64,000 nucleotides of DNA from the NCBI GenBank assembly GCA_911728435.2, contig OU452199.1:6458860-6522859 (forward strand), written 5' to 3'. Origin of the DNA: Apoderus coryli. Lineage: Eukaryota; Arthropoda; Insecta; Coleoptera; Attelabidae. Below, in pieces: positions 1 to 10,800 of the stretch (the first letter of the stretch is position 1; every line of letters starts with the position of its first letter). A program made the position numbers and the translations under genes. The notes under the pieces were generated by a model. It was not told the DNA's origin, made no database searches, and saw only the letters and a program-made list of their open reading frames with translations.

Positions 1-2
1 AG

Positions 3-2114
3 AAACCTCAAGAAGATCCAACCAAAGCAGAAGAACAACCTTCCTCTTCGAATAAATCATGCTTAGATACATCTGGGCAATCTCTTTCTGTTGTTGAAAA
101 ATCAGAAACTCTCTTCACCTGCAATATGTGTAGTGCTGTAGAAAATTCAGCGAAAGCATTACACCGACATAAGTTCACACACATGGTGTGCCAGTTTTGT
201 AAACAACGATTTTATAGTCTGACAGCAAAAACAGAACATATTGAGAATGATTGCTTAGTGAAGAAAATGATGAACTCATCTGATCCCGTAGTAACCTTGA
301 CTAAGATTGATTTAGTACTAGATATGCGGCAGAAATATTGGAAAGCGTTCCTTGATTTTCCAGACCTACCTGGAATGGAACATGAGGATGATGAGGAAAT
401 TAAGCTAGTAATATGTGAAAGTGATGGTGAAGACAAAACAACAACAAACGTTATTGTTCTATCTGACGATGATGATCCTAGTGTTATCAGTGAAACTAAT
501 AATACTAAAAAAATGACAAAGAGTTCAAGCAAAAAAATGGAGCTACCTGTGAATAGGAGTTCAAAAGCAGTTGCTTCTGTTACTCCAAACCTTAGTTCTA
601 CCACTTATGATACGGGAGCAACAATATACAATTCTGTATCAATTGTTAAGCCCGATATAAGACTTAAAAATGATAATTTATTGAATAAAGTGAACGAATC
701 TAGTAATGATATTGAGATGATACAAAATTTAATAAAACTAAATCGTGAGCAAAAATCGAGGAGCCCTCTTGTTGAATCGTTGGTTCAAACAGACTTGCCC
801 ACAAATATGGATATAAATATATACAAAAATAACGAAATATCATGTAACTTTAAAAATTTAAAGACTCAATTGTGTGTTTATAAAATTCCAGTGCAGGTAA
901 AAAATGGTCAATTTAACGTGAAATATAATTATAATAATAATGTAGAAGAACCTAAAAAACAATTGTGCTATTGGGATGATCTAAAGGTGGTTGATAGAAT
1001 ACCAAACCCACCACCACTACCAACCAAAAATGTAAATAATGTTTCAGAATATTCACAATTTAACTTAACAGCTCCAAAAACCTACGCGAGTAAACGACCA
1101 ATTGTATCATTAAGTGCACCTAGTAATCTTTTAAATTGTTCTCCTCAGGTTTCAACAATCGGAAACCCTACCCCACCTGTTTTGCCCCAATTAACAGGAA
1201 ATATATCGTTAATTTCGTTACCTTTACCGCAAACTACGGTTACACCTTCAGCAAATGTACGAACGAATATAGTACACATTCAAAGAGCTGATACAAATAG
1301 TGTGGATTTAACTAATTTTACCAAGGCAATACCAGTAGGTACTTCTACGCCCGTTTCTATGATTGCCTTAGCTAGTAGTGGGGGAAATAATAATAAATCG
1401 ACAATATCAGCAACTAGTTCTAAAATATTGTTTCCAAAAACTTGTACTACAAGTATTGCTTTGACTAATACTGTAGTATGTACCTCATCCACATTACCAA
1501 CTAAGACAAATTTTTCATTAAATATTAGTGGAAAATCTAATCATTCTGTATCTAGACCACCAAGAATTAGTTCAAATGTACTGCTTCCAAAAACTTCTGC
1601 CAGTATAGATTTAACTGATCCAACCCCGGTATGTGCTTCACTCACCTTACCAACAAGCACTAATTTTTACTTGGTTAGTAGTAGGGCAACTCATAGTAAT
1701 TCCGTATTTAAGAAGCCATCCGTATATAGTGTCAATTCATTGTTTCAACGCACCCATGCAAGTAAAGCATGTACTTCATCTACTGTACCAACTGTGACTA
1801 ATGTTTCCTTAGTTACTAGTGGGAGCACTAATAATACTGTAACTACGTCATCAATAAATAGTTTCAGTGTAAATGTGCCTACAGTTTCAGACAATGTAAC
1901 ATTACCAAGCACAAATCAAATTTCATCACAACCAGCACAAGCAAGTGGTACGAATCCGTATATAGTTTTATCACAATCTTTATCGCAACCATTTGTATCA
2001 ACTCTTGTAACGACATCTCAAATTTGTGTGGCTCAGCCTATACCGCAACCAGTAGTAACAACAACTGCAGTTGCTCCACACATTCGAGTGAAAAGTGTAT
2101 GGGAATTACAGTAG
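3..2114 (+). CDS. ZAD-type C2H2 zinc-finger protein, copy A (5'-partial)
   Basis: An open frame enters from the left edge and runs to the TAG at 2112-2114 (703 residues visible). It matches the last exon of the complete paralogue at 7852-14184 almost residue for residue, so the missing 5' part should hold a ZAD domain. Near the start are two zinc fingers: a C2H2 finger (Cys-x2-Cys beginning at 121, spacer 12, His-x5-His), then a Cys-x2-Cys-x12-His-x4-Cys finger from about 190. An acidic patch (about 385-480) follows, then a long Ser/Thr/Asn-rich, probably disordered region with three degenerate repeats. The C-terminus ends in a short basic/aromatic tail (IRVKSVWELQ) that copy B lacks. ZAD proteins are generally nuclear DNA-binding regulators; that role here is inferred from the family. 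The target is unknown. Confidence 0.85.
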   Translation, partial: KPQEDPTKAEEQPSSSNKSCLDTSGQSLSVVEKSETLFTCNMCSAVENSAKALHRHKFTHMVCQFCKQRFYSLTAKTEHIENDCLVKKMMNSSDPVVTLTKIDLVLDMRQKYWKAFLDFPDLPGMEHEDDEEIKLVICESDGEDKTTTNVIVLSDDDDPSVISETNNTKKMTKSSSKKMELPVNRSSKAVASVTPNLSSTTYDTGATIYNSVSIVKPDIRLKNDNLLNKVNESSNDIEMIQNLIKLNREQKSRSPLVESLVQTDLPTNMDINIYKNNEISCNFKNLKTQLCVYKIPVQVKNGQFNVKYNYNNNVEEPKKQLCYWDDLKVVDRIPNPPPLPTKNVNNVSEYSQFNLTAPKTYASKRPIVSLSAPSNLLNCSPQVSTIGNPTPPVLPQLTGNISLISLPLPQTTVTPSANVRTNIVHIQRADTNSVDLTNFTKAIPVGTSTPVSMIALASSGGNNNKSTISATSSKILFPKTCTTSIALTNTVVCTSSTLPTKTNFSLNISGKSNHSVSRPPRISSNVLLPKTSASIDLTDPTPVCASLTLPTSTNFYLVSSRATHSNSVFKKPSVYSVNSLFQRTHASKACTSSTVPTVTNVSLVTSGSTNNTVTTSSINSFSVNVPTVSDNVTLPSTNQISSQPAQASGTNPYIVLSQSLSQPFVSTLVTTSQICVAQPIPQPVVTTTAVAPHIRVKSVWELQ

Positions 2115-2577
2115 TAGGAAGAGTATTGTAAGTTTGTTTGGATATATATTTTAATATCAACGCCTGTATTTATTTAAATAATGATATGGTTTTGGAAGGA
2201 GCTTTAATTTTAGTTTAGTTTATATTTATGTTGGCACTGTGTGCTAAATTTTCATTATTCCTTGGACTACTTAAGTGTAATACTATTTCTAGTATAACTT
2301 AATAATTAAAAATATATTGTTTTTTTATTTTTATTTAGATTACTAAGTAATAAAAAATAAATGTAAGTTTTGTATAAAGTATATATAGGTAGTTAGTTAA
2401 TAATGAATAAATCTGTTCAATTCGAATAAAATATTTACTGTTAAATAATCATTAAAGCAGTGATTCTTGAGTACCTATTAATCATCATCTTGTGAAGTAA
2501 ATAGTTGCAGTGTAAAAAGTAAGAAGCAAATTATGTTAATTTTTGTTTTCAATATTTGGCGGATGTGTAAGTAAGTA
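2115..2577 (+). other. 3' UTR and flank of copy A gene
   Basis: AT-rich non-coding sequence following the stop codon. It is closely matched by 14185-14615 behind copy B, and several AATAAA-like polyadenylation signals are visible (for example near 2350 and 2405). No coding potential is seen. Confidence 0.5.
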
Positions 2578-3913
2578 ACAGGTGATTCAATGAAACCGTA
2601 CGATTTCAAATAAACAAAAAAAACTGAAATAATATATTTGTATTAGATTTAATAAGAAAACCGTATACTACATAGATGGAAATTAATGTGTAAGTGAAGA
2701 AATATTCAGCTTTTGAAGATGATATTGGAAAGGTGGCCTCCATTTTGTCGGACACATTCTTGCAGCCGTAGTACAAAGCTGTTTACGACATTGAGTAACA
2801 TTTCTTGAGGTATTGCTTCCACTTCTTCGCGTATCCGTTCTTTCAAAGCCTCGATAGTTCTTGGGGGGTTACTTTGAAACACTTTCGACTTAAGATACCC
2901 CCAAAGAAAGTAGTCGCATAGGGAGAGGTCCGGACTACGAGGTGGCCAGGTAATATCGCCGTTTTTACTCATAAGACGACCGGGGAACGATCTTCTTAGT
3001 AAATCCATTGACACTCGTGATGTGTGGCATGTTGCGCCATCCTGTTGAAAGGTCGTGTCTTCATTTCTGTAATTCTCGATTGCCGGAAGAAAAAAAGTAT
3101 TTAACATCTGCACGTAGCGATCAGAGTTTACTGTTACTGCGTGTCCATCCTCGTCCTCAAAAAAATAAGGTCCGATGATGCCTAACGAAGAAATCGCACA
3201 CCACACGGTTACCTTTTCTGAATATAGGGGTCTTTCGTGTAATTGCCGCGGATTATTGTCGGACCAAAGCGGATATTTTGTTTGTTGACATACCCACTGA
3301 GATGAAAGTGAGATTCATCACTCATCCAAAGATTATGCAGCAAGTTGTGGTTTTCATTAATACGCTCCAACATTTGTTCACAAAACCCTAGTCGGGTGGG
3401 ATAATCTCGAACGTTAAGGGCTGGCACAATCTGGATTTCGTATGGATGGTAATGGAGTTCTTTATGCAAAATTCTGCTCGTAGTGATATAGCTTAATCCC
3501 AGGTTTAAGCTTCGTCGTCGCAGGGATCTTCGAGGACTCGCGTGTAATGAGTTTCGCACCGCTTCAATATGCTCTGGTATGCGAGCAGTTTTAACACTGC
3601 CACCTCTTTTCTTTGATGTTGAACCACTAATTTCAAAATTCCTAACCCAAGTTTGAATAGCTTTGTTAGACGGAACTGGAGCGCGGGGAGGCAAATGGTA
3701 GTGTAAACGAAACGCTCGTTGTACAAGCACAAAACTTTCACCATTTTTGTAATAAGCTTTCACAGCAAATGCGCGTTGTTCACCCGACCACTTCTCCATG
3801 ATAACTAAATTTCCCACTCTCTAGATTCACAACGTTTACGTCGCAAGACCGCGGCTCCTCTATTGTTCCGCCCGCAGTGTTGCCAAATCGTGCCGTTTCA
3901 CTGAATCACCTGT
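2578..3913 (-). mobile_element. mariner-like transposon, DD41D type, nearly complete
   Basis: The 1336-bp element is bounded by TA dinucleotides and terminal inverted repeats of about 30 bp beginning ACAGGTGATTCA(A/G)TGAAAC. Its transposase gene runs on the minus strand. The duplicate region near 14610 lacks the element and has a simple GTAAGTAC junction, so the boundaries are supported by a paralogous empty site. Insertion therefore followed the segmental duplication, or an older insertion was precisely lost from copy B, which is less likely. Confidence 0.9.
2706..3817 (-). pseudogene. DD41D mariner transposase, one frameshift
   Basis: Reading from 3817, the first frame (to 3209) gives a start methionine, helix-turn-helix DNA-binding region and the first catalytic aspartate in MSDESHFHLSG. 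A second frame (from about 3268 to 2706) gives the QQDGATCHT aspartate and the WPPRSPDLSLCDYF block. I count 41 residues between the second and third catalytic aspartates, the DD41D spacing of a known Tc1/mariner subgroup. The only visible lesion is a frame change around 3265-3268, where a run of three A on the plus strand probably lost one base. With all catalytic residues still present, this copy died recently. The protein would cut and paste the element at TA sites. Confidence 0.85.
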
Positions 3914-4500
3914 TACTTACCTATAAAATTTTGGTCTCTTAAAGGCCACTTTTCCTGAAAACTAATGCTTAGTACTTTAATTATTTGTTTCATTTATGTT
4001 AGCTAATGAAGTTCTCAACATAATTCGATATGGCAGTTTCTTTTTCCAATCACCTACGAACTCAAAAAGTTGATGGTCCTTACTCCTGTTGACGATGTCG
4101 TGAAATAGTTCATATTAAAAAATCGATTTAAGGTGAGTGTATTCAACTACCTATAGTTGAAAGGTTGATACCTGTGGTTCAATTGTTCAAACCGGTGAAC
4201 ACACTTAGGTATCATATCCTGAAATCAACGTATTGCGTATAGGATAAAAGGACATGTGAGAGCATTCGTCCCTCATTTCACCTATGTGTGTGCAATCCGA
4301 GGAGCATTTATCCAAGATATGCGTTTTGTATAGTTTTCTAATTATCATAGCGTATTTAAAAAAAAATCGGTTGTGTCACCCCAAAACTTTCCCGAATATA
4401 CGACCTGCATAACGAAACAGAGTTTTAATAATAATTATTATTATAATTGTATTATTTTCAATAAAATAACGTAACAAACTAACTACTTTATTCAAAAATT
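3914..4500. other. Non-coding flank, shared with copy B up to about 4370
   Basis: From 3914 to about 4370 this continues the duplicated flank. The sequence near 4324-4345 (TTTTGTATAGTTTTCTAATT) is the unoccupied version of the hAT target at 15581-15588 and 16639-16646. Beyond 4370 the copies diverge into simple AT-rich sequence. No genes are seen. Confidence 0.55.
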
Positions 4501-4582
4501 AGAAAAAAAAAAGTATTGTCAGAGCTAGGACTCGAACGCGTAACCTTCCGCATGCGAAGCGAACGCCCTACCACTGACCCAA
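4500..4582 (-). repeat. tRNA-derived sequence (SINE-like or tRNA relic)
   Basis: On the minus strand there is an A-box-like TCAGTGGTAGGGCG, an anticodon-arm-like segment with loop TTCGCAT (anticodon position CGC, alanine-like), and a B-box-like GTTCGAGTCC. A run of ten or more T follows, as at a Pol III terminator. The acceptor and T stems do not pair cleanly, so a functional tRNA is unlikely. It is either a tRNA pseudogene or the head of a SINE whose body I cannot define. Confidence 0.4.
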
Positions 4583-4749
4583 CAGAAATCTTGAGTAAAT
4601 ATTGTATTTTATTTGTTATATATACGTTCCAACTAGTTACTGGTGATACTTTAAACGTTATTTTATCAAAAGTGACGTATCGCTGTAAAACAGATAAAAA
4701 ATGCTTTGAAATGATGTATCACTCGACCCCTACTGATATATGAAAATTT

Positions 4750-5105
4750 AGTGGTTGTGTCCACCCCTATCAAAGGGCTTAAGCGATTTCAACCAAAATC
4801 TAATGGCTTCATCCTAGGACTGCCCCAAACTTATATACCAAAATTTAGCTCAATTGGTTAAAGCGTTTCGGCGCTATCATGGAAGAATACATACAGACAC
4901 ACATACATACATACACACAGACTTCCATCTGGAAATTGTCTTCGTCTCAGGGAACTTCAAAATGCTTATATCCGTCTTTATCTCAAATTTTGTTTTTAGC
5001 GCGTTCACAATACTTTCCCTAGGCGGGAAAGTAAAATGCAAGTACTGCCCATTATACAGCTCACAGACTTATTGTATACCTTCAACTACAGTGTTGGCAA
5101 TATGA
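4750..5105 (+). repeat. Interspersed repeat tail with ACAT/ACAC microsatellite
   Basis: The segment ends in a block of the kind common in insect dispersed repeats (CTCAATTGGTTAAAGCGTTT) followed by an imperfect (ACAT/ACAC)n run at about 4889-4920. The short open frame across it has no recognisable domain. The repeat family cannot be named from sequence alone. Confidence 0.3.
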
Positions 5106-7007
5106 AATCATGAAATTGCCCATTAGATGTTCCAAAATATACGATTTGATACACCAAACCACAAATCACACTACCTATTGTTTCAACATGTCGGAGAGAA
5201 CTCGAAAGTTGTTAAAATCCTTATGAACTTTTTATTGAATACCTAGTAAAAAAGCAAAAACAAAAAATATAGGTATCATTGACGAAATTATCTCTTGAAG
5301 AAACGCTATTATAACAATTATTATTAAATATTTATTTTATGGTGCCTTAAGTTTAGATCGACACGCCGCGTTCAGCTGCCTTTTGTGCGAGAGATTTGGT
5401 TAAACGGAGATTCACAGTATTGTCCCAGTTATCTGGGGTATTGTTGAATGACGATCACTTGCCAGCCCGTATTCGTTAATCTTCATGTCGCCTAATACCC
5501 AAAAGTTGGTTGAAGGTTAAGTTTTCCCGGATGTTTGCGCATGCGTTTTGAGCGGCTCCGCTATGAACTATAAAATAAATAACCACAAAAATATCATAAT
5601 TAACCTTTACCAAACCTCAAGTTGTTGTGACTATTATTAATAGTTGTGTTGTTCCTTCGTTTCTTATACACTTTGTGATTTTAGCTTATGTAGCCTGAAG
5701 AGGATCTTCAGCGAGGTTCGAAACCGGTCGCAGATAGTAAAAAAACTGAGAATTCGGATATTGTGTTTTATTCCTATTAACCTTAAATAATAAAGTGTTT
5801 ATCCTGTTGTGTTTATTAGTGTTTACTTTTTGCAGTTTTAACACGATCGAATCACCGAGTTTCCAAAGACTCAACGCAGTAAAAGGGTCTAGGACCTTAG
5901 ACAAGCAAAGATAGAGGATGCCTAACACAAACGAAAAAGACAATAACTGAACCAATAAATCTAGAAACCTGTATTTAAGAACATTTTGGTGTTGCTTTTT
6001 AATGCTGGACATCGAAACGAAACCATTTATAAACTATTTTTTTTTGTAAAACTATTAATGAGCGTCCCAGAATTTTGTATTAATAGATTGCCAGTTTGCA
6101 GGGGAGCATTGTCTTTATAGACAATGGTTGGAGTTTAGCATAGGTGCGTATGCAAAACAAATGGCGACGTTGCCGAATGCCGACTGGTAGGACAGAAAAG
6201 ATTTCAACCACATTGAGCAAATAAAATCAAAAGCTTTCTATCTTATTTTCTTGTGCTGAGAAAATTGAGTTTAAGATTACAACCTAGTTTTCTTGTTTTG
6301 TTATAACATTGAACAGGTAAACATCCATGTCAACAGCGATGTTTAGGAACTCTAACATCGATGTCGAAAACATCTAACATCGGTAACAGAACATCGCCCA
6401 CCACTATTAGGGCTAGGCATGCGCAGATGAATTTTTCATCTCGTTTGCGGATACGTATCCCGTATCGATACGGTCTCTTGCGTGTCATGCAGACGAGAAC
6501 GCATTCTACCGGAAATCCTCGATTGTATGACCGGAGGCATCCGAACGAGTTTAACCAATATAAATATAACCTAAGAAAAATGCGTTACGTTGCTAATCAA
6601 ACTTTAACTCATTTTTGATCCTAGATTTTTCAATTGACTTATCTTAAATAATTTCCGTTACGTCAGCATAGATACGTCTCGTCTCATGTACAACTTTAAC
6701 TCCCTATTGCTTGTTTGTTTGTAAGTATTAGTTTGTAAGTACAGCCTACATGTAATTACCTTTAGGGGTGTTTGTGAGCTTTGAATAAATAAAATAAATA
6801 ATGTAACTGAGGTGAGGGCAAGCTGATTTGTTGAAGGACGTAATATAGAGGTCACGCTCTAAGGCATAACGATAACCGATAACGCCTATTGAATCTTTGA
6901 AGAAGAATAGTCTAAACTGAATATCATAAAATTGTAGTTTGAATTTAGCATAATTTTTGGTTAAGTCTCTATAAAAGGAATTTTCCGAAATGTGTAAATT
7001 TTAGGTT
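5106..7007. other. Intergenic stretch, unassigned repeats
   Basis: No credible gene is seen. Around 5692-5735 a CTGAAGAGG...CGAAACCGGTC arrangement resembles the terminal motif seen in Penelope-like and similar retroelements. Near 6115-6133 is an imperfect palindrome around CATTGTCTTTA, a motif that recurs near 17814 and 22273. At 6300-6500 are repeated ACATCG words and a CpG-richer patch, perhaps a decayed hAT-type MITE. Open frames at 5686-6012 and 6361-6618 look like chance. Confidence 0.35.
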
Positions 7008-7220
7008 GCCGGGGCGGGTGGTCTAGTGGTTAAGCACGCTAGACTTGAGCAGACTGTCCCGGTATGTAGTTGGTTCGAACCCCGGATCAGCTACATGTAG
7101 TTGCTCATTGCAAAGCAAATTGAAAAATTATTTAGATAAAAGAAGACTGAATGAAAAATTGAAAAATCAATTAGAATATGGCTGAATTGCCTAATAGATG
7201 CAAAGGCCAAAAAAAAAAAA
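7008..7220 (+). mobile_element. tRNA-derived SINE, full length
   Basis: The element starts with a tRNA-like head. The A box lies in GGTCTAGTGGTTAAGCACG and the B box in GGTTCGAACCCC. An AT-rich body and a poly-A tail follow. It is flanked by a perfect 12-bp target-site duplication, AAATTTTAGGTT, at 6996-7007 and 7221-7232. A second, 5'-truncated copy lies in reverse at 21384-21575. SINEs depend on a partner LINE for reverse transcription; that partner is not identified here. Confidence 0.9.
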
Positions 7221-7232
7221 AAATTTTAGGTT

Positions 7233-7851
7233 ACATGTCACAGTCACAAGTGAATGACCTTGAATGTCCTAGTTTTTTTAGCATACGTTAATTTCCTTTT
7301 GCACCGAGCCAATGGGAATTTGAAGTTTTAGATAGAGCAAATCAACTGAATTTCATATATCAAATTTTGCATTTTGTATGATATTGGACATTCTAATTTG
7401 TTAATTTAAACTTACGACTAGGTATATTTAAAGTTATGATTCATGTACAAACGGTCCCATGATTACAATGCATTTAACTTATGTGATTATATCTATATTT
7501 ATTATTATGCTGTATAAACCCAGCTTACGAATACAGTATCTATCAATTTAAATTTGGCGCGCTCTGTATAGACAAGCAGACGCGCGCACGAAGATTCCCA
7601 TTGGGTCGACAGGATATTAACGTATGCTGGCCTAGTTGCATTGTACAATGGCGTAGTTGTAGCCCATGTGAATGTTAGCTGTGGTTGTAGTTTACACAAA
7701 ACATACGGGTATGTTTTGTGGTAGTTTAGTGTTTGTGTGTAGTTAGTACGAAAAGGAAAGTGGATATGGTGTGTACGTGAAAATATACTTCTGACGCCAT
7801 TTTGGTTTGCCGTGTATTCTTAAACATAACTGTTATTAAATTTGGCACAAA
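7233..7851 (+). promoter_or_regulatory. Upstream region of ZAD gene copy B
   Basis: This stretch separates the SINE from the start codon at 7852 and should contain the promoter and 5' leader. A slightly GC-richer section at 7555-7700 precedes a GT-rich run at 7715-7745. No clear TATA box or initiator can be assigned, and the start site is unknown. The short minus-strand frame at 7505-7699 has no recognisable domain. Confidence 0.3.
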
Positions 7852-10800
7852 ATGCTGTCCTCATTAGAATCTGTGAGTGAAGTGTGTAGATTATGTTCAG
7901 CAACAACCAATTTAATACATGTTTTCGATAAACGTCTTGCTAATGACGATATGCGAGAAGTAGTTCGTGTTACAACAGGTGTGGAGGTAAGAAAATCAAT
8001 TTATGTATATGATTACTTCAGAAAATTGAGTTAAAGTACATAGTACCTACATGCCTAAAGTAATTATTAAGGTTGACCTTGTACTTCTACGTTAGCCATA
8101 TTGGTTGCATCGGGATTGGTCGATAATTTTAGTTTGAAGGTGACCTTCATGATATTAAAAAAATTGTGCTACTTTATATTTGTTTCATGATTTTAATCAA
8201 TTTTGTTGTTATTTGATAAACTGCTAAGGCAAAATAATACCACAACCATAATGGTTGGATTCGTAAACACGATGTTACGTTATCGAGTTATTGAACACAA
8301 TTATTAATGAGTACGAGCTGAGTCCGTATTGGTCCATTAAATTACAGTTTATACCTAGATGAGCATCATAATTGTGATAAAAGTGTGTATTTGTGTTTCA
8401 GAGAATTGTAGTTTAAATGTTACTTATAGATTTATAATAATAGGTCTCTGGTTGTAGTAATTAATTTTAGACTGTGACCTTATTCAATCTTATTGTGTAA
8501 ACCGACATTTTCTATGCATTTTGCGAACAACAATATGTTTCTTCTTCTTCAATTGGCCTCCTGCTAACTTAGTCGCACACCAAGGCGCATAGTTAATGCG
8601 CTAGGTTGTGTGCTACCAAGGCGCATAGTTAATGCGCCTTGGTAGCACACAACCAGCGATTCAACAATAGGTATGTTTAAAGTGTGTAGTTTTTTTGACA
8701 TTTGTGGCATTTCTCATTTTTGATTCGGTAATGTCATACATATTCATGATATGTCAAAGTTAGAATGTTGTTTAGGCGAATACAGCCTATTTCAGTGGGA
8801 GGCCTTTTAAACATGCGTGAAAGCATCTTCTTAGCCTATTCTGGGAAAGTTGAAGCGTGTTTTCGTAGGCCATTAGAGTGAATAAGGGCCATCACGTTTT
8901 ATAAATACAAACTGTTTTCTTTTGTTTGTTTGCAATTCCTCAAAACAGACTGGATATTTTTTAACCCTAGAACGCCAACATACGTAAAATTTACGTACTA
9001 CTTTTTTATGAACACTAATACGCATGTATGATATAAAATGGAATGGAGATTTCGTCAGTTGCTTTTAGAGTGCCATGTTAGTAGGTTTATGGTTCTAAAA
9101 GTAAAAGAAATTCTCAACCCAAAAAAATTATTGCCCAGAAAATTATAAGAATCTATGACCACTGTATTGGGAGAAAAGAATTCAAAAATATCCAACACAC
9201 AGGATAAGGGAAAACGTCGATAATGCAGTATCTGCGTCCATCTGCTAAAAAAAGAATGCCCACAACATATTGCCTAAACTGTTTACGAGCGCTTTATGGA
9301 GAATGTCAAATAAAATTTTGTAATGAATGTTTCTCATTTTCCAAGTTTGTTTTGGTAAGTAATGAATACAGAGCGTATATAATGTCTGCTTTTCTGTCCA
9401 GAAATTATCAGATTGATCAGAGAACTATGGATCTCTTTCCCCATGGCTGTTATTTGAAGACGCAGAAGAATTATAGTTATCCATGAGTTGTTGGGCATAA
9501 ACATCATCTAAAATTCAAATATTAGATACTACTAGATGCATAATATAAACTACAATCTACGATACTAAAATATGCCTCATAAATGTTATTCATTTTACAT
9601 GTATATACCAATACCTACAAATAAAAATTTACCTGATAACACTAAACCCTTCATTGTTTAACTCAAAACTTATTTCTTGTTGTTTCTCTGGATCGAAAAT
9701 ATTTAGTTTTTAGACATTTTGAATTTAAAAAAGTATTCTTATAAGTCTATAACGTGTTTGTTTATAAATATGACATTTTAGAAAGGTTGAGAGGTTAGAA
9801 TTTTATGTTCGGATCAAACGAAACATGTTTTTTAAATGTTCCGGAGAGGCAGGAGATTACGGATCCGGATCGCGATGGGCGCTAAAATGGGGATGACCCA
9901 GAAAATGCGTTTTTAGCGAAAGATCATGATCAGTGAATCCAAACGCCCAACCATCAGAAATTCAATCCGTAGCAGTATGCTTAAAAATTCAAAATTCCCC
10001 TCTATCATGTCTATGTAGCATGTGTTTAAGGCAAGTCCCCACCAGATAATTGTGGTGATTGGGTGTGTCAATTTTGTGACAAGGTTTGCGGCTCGACGAT
10101 CGGTCTGTTTAGCCATCTTAGAGTTCACAACAGACATCCCTGAGTTGGAATAACTCATACTCGTTAGCGAGTGAGTGTTGATGATGATTATAAGGCAAGC
10201 AGTGTCAGTGTTAAATGTCAAGTGTTCTAAGAATTCATCTCGTTGCATAAATGTATTTCTCTTGTTCATATACAGCAACACACAACACCAAACTAGAAAT
10301 AAATTATGATAATGCGTGGACTTTACATACAAAACGTATGTTACATTTATGATGTTTCCGCATAGAAAAATCAGGCTTATCTTTTTTAGTGTCCTGTGAA
10401 AAGGCATTTAATGCGCCTTAAGTCGTTTCTATATTGATTTACATATATATATTATTAGTAATTATGTGCAACAGGACTCCGCGCCATGCTGCTGGGGTAT
10501 TTAGATTTGAAAAATTCAAAAAGAATAAATTATTTAGTAATTAAAAAAATTTTTATTTTTGTTTCAGATACTTCAAAATGACTTTGTGTCGCAGAAAGTA
10601 TGTTCAAAGTGTTGCAGCATTACCTTAAACATTTATAAATTTCGACAGCAAGCAGTCATTCATGATAAAATGTTAAAGGTAAAAAATAACAATAATCGAT
10701 ACATTTTTAAAATATAGAACTCTTTAACTAATCGATATTGCTGGATTTCGAAAATATAAATTAAATTAATAGTTACGGAGGTCTTCTCGATTTGTGTCGG

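Larger units (their letters stand above)
1..4390 (+). repeat. Segmental duplication, copy A
   Basis: This stretch, gene plus about 2.2 kb of 3' flank, aligns by eye with about 12165-16690. Homology covers the coding exon, the AT-rich 3' region and a non-coding tail around 4130-4370 that begins near AGTTGAAAGGTTGATACCTG and ends near the TTTCTAATTA block. Copy A has a mariner (2578-3913) that copy B lacks. Copy B has a hAT element and about 0.6 kb of other sequence that copy A lacks. The left boundary lies outside the window. Confidence 0.8.

Noticed and set aside
212..604. Minus-strand open frame of 130 codons opposite the ZAD copy A exon
   Set aside because: It lies entirely opposite a well-supported coding exon and is repeated opposite copy B at 12252-12758, as expected for a shadow frame; no domain is visible.
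4500..4582. Functional tRNA gene for alanine (CGC)
   Set aside because: A and B boxes are present but the acceptor and T stems do not pair properly.
5692..5735. Hammerhead ribozyme
   Set aside because: A CGAAAC-like segment is seen but the invariant CTGATGA core is not, and stems could not be assigned.
5686..6012. Minus-strand 108-codon open frame
   Set aside because: Composition is that of AT-rich chance frames and the region carries retroelement-like words on the other strand.
10057..10143. C2H2 finger as an extra exon of the ZAD gene copy B
   Set aside because: It has no flanking splice sites in phase, and is followed by a stop and a LINE-type tail.
9913..10407. Minus-strand 164-codon open frame
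   Set aside because: The plus strand of the same region encodes a clear C2H2 finger and LINE tail; the minus frame is low-complexity and hydrophobic without a family match.
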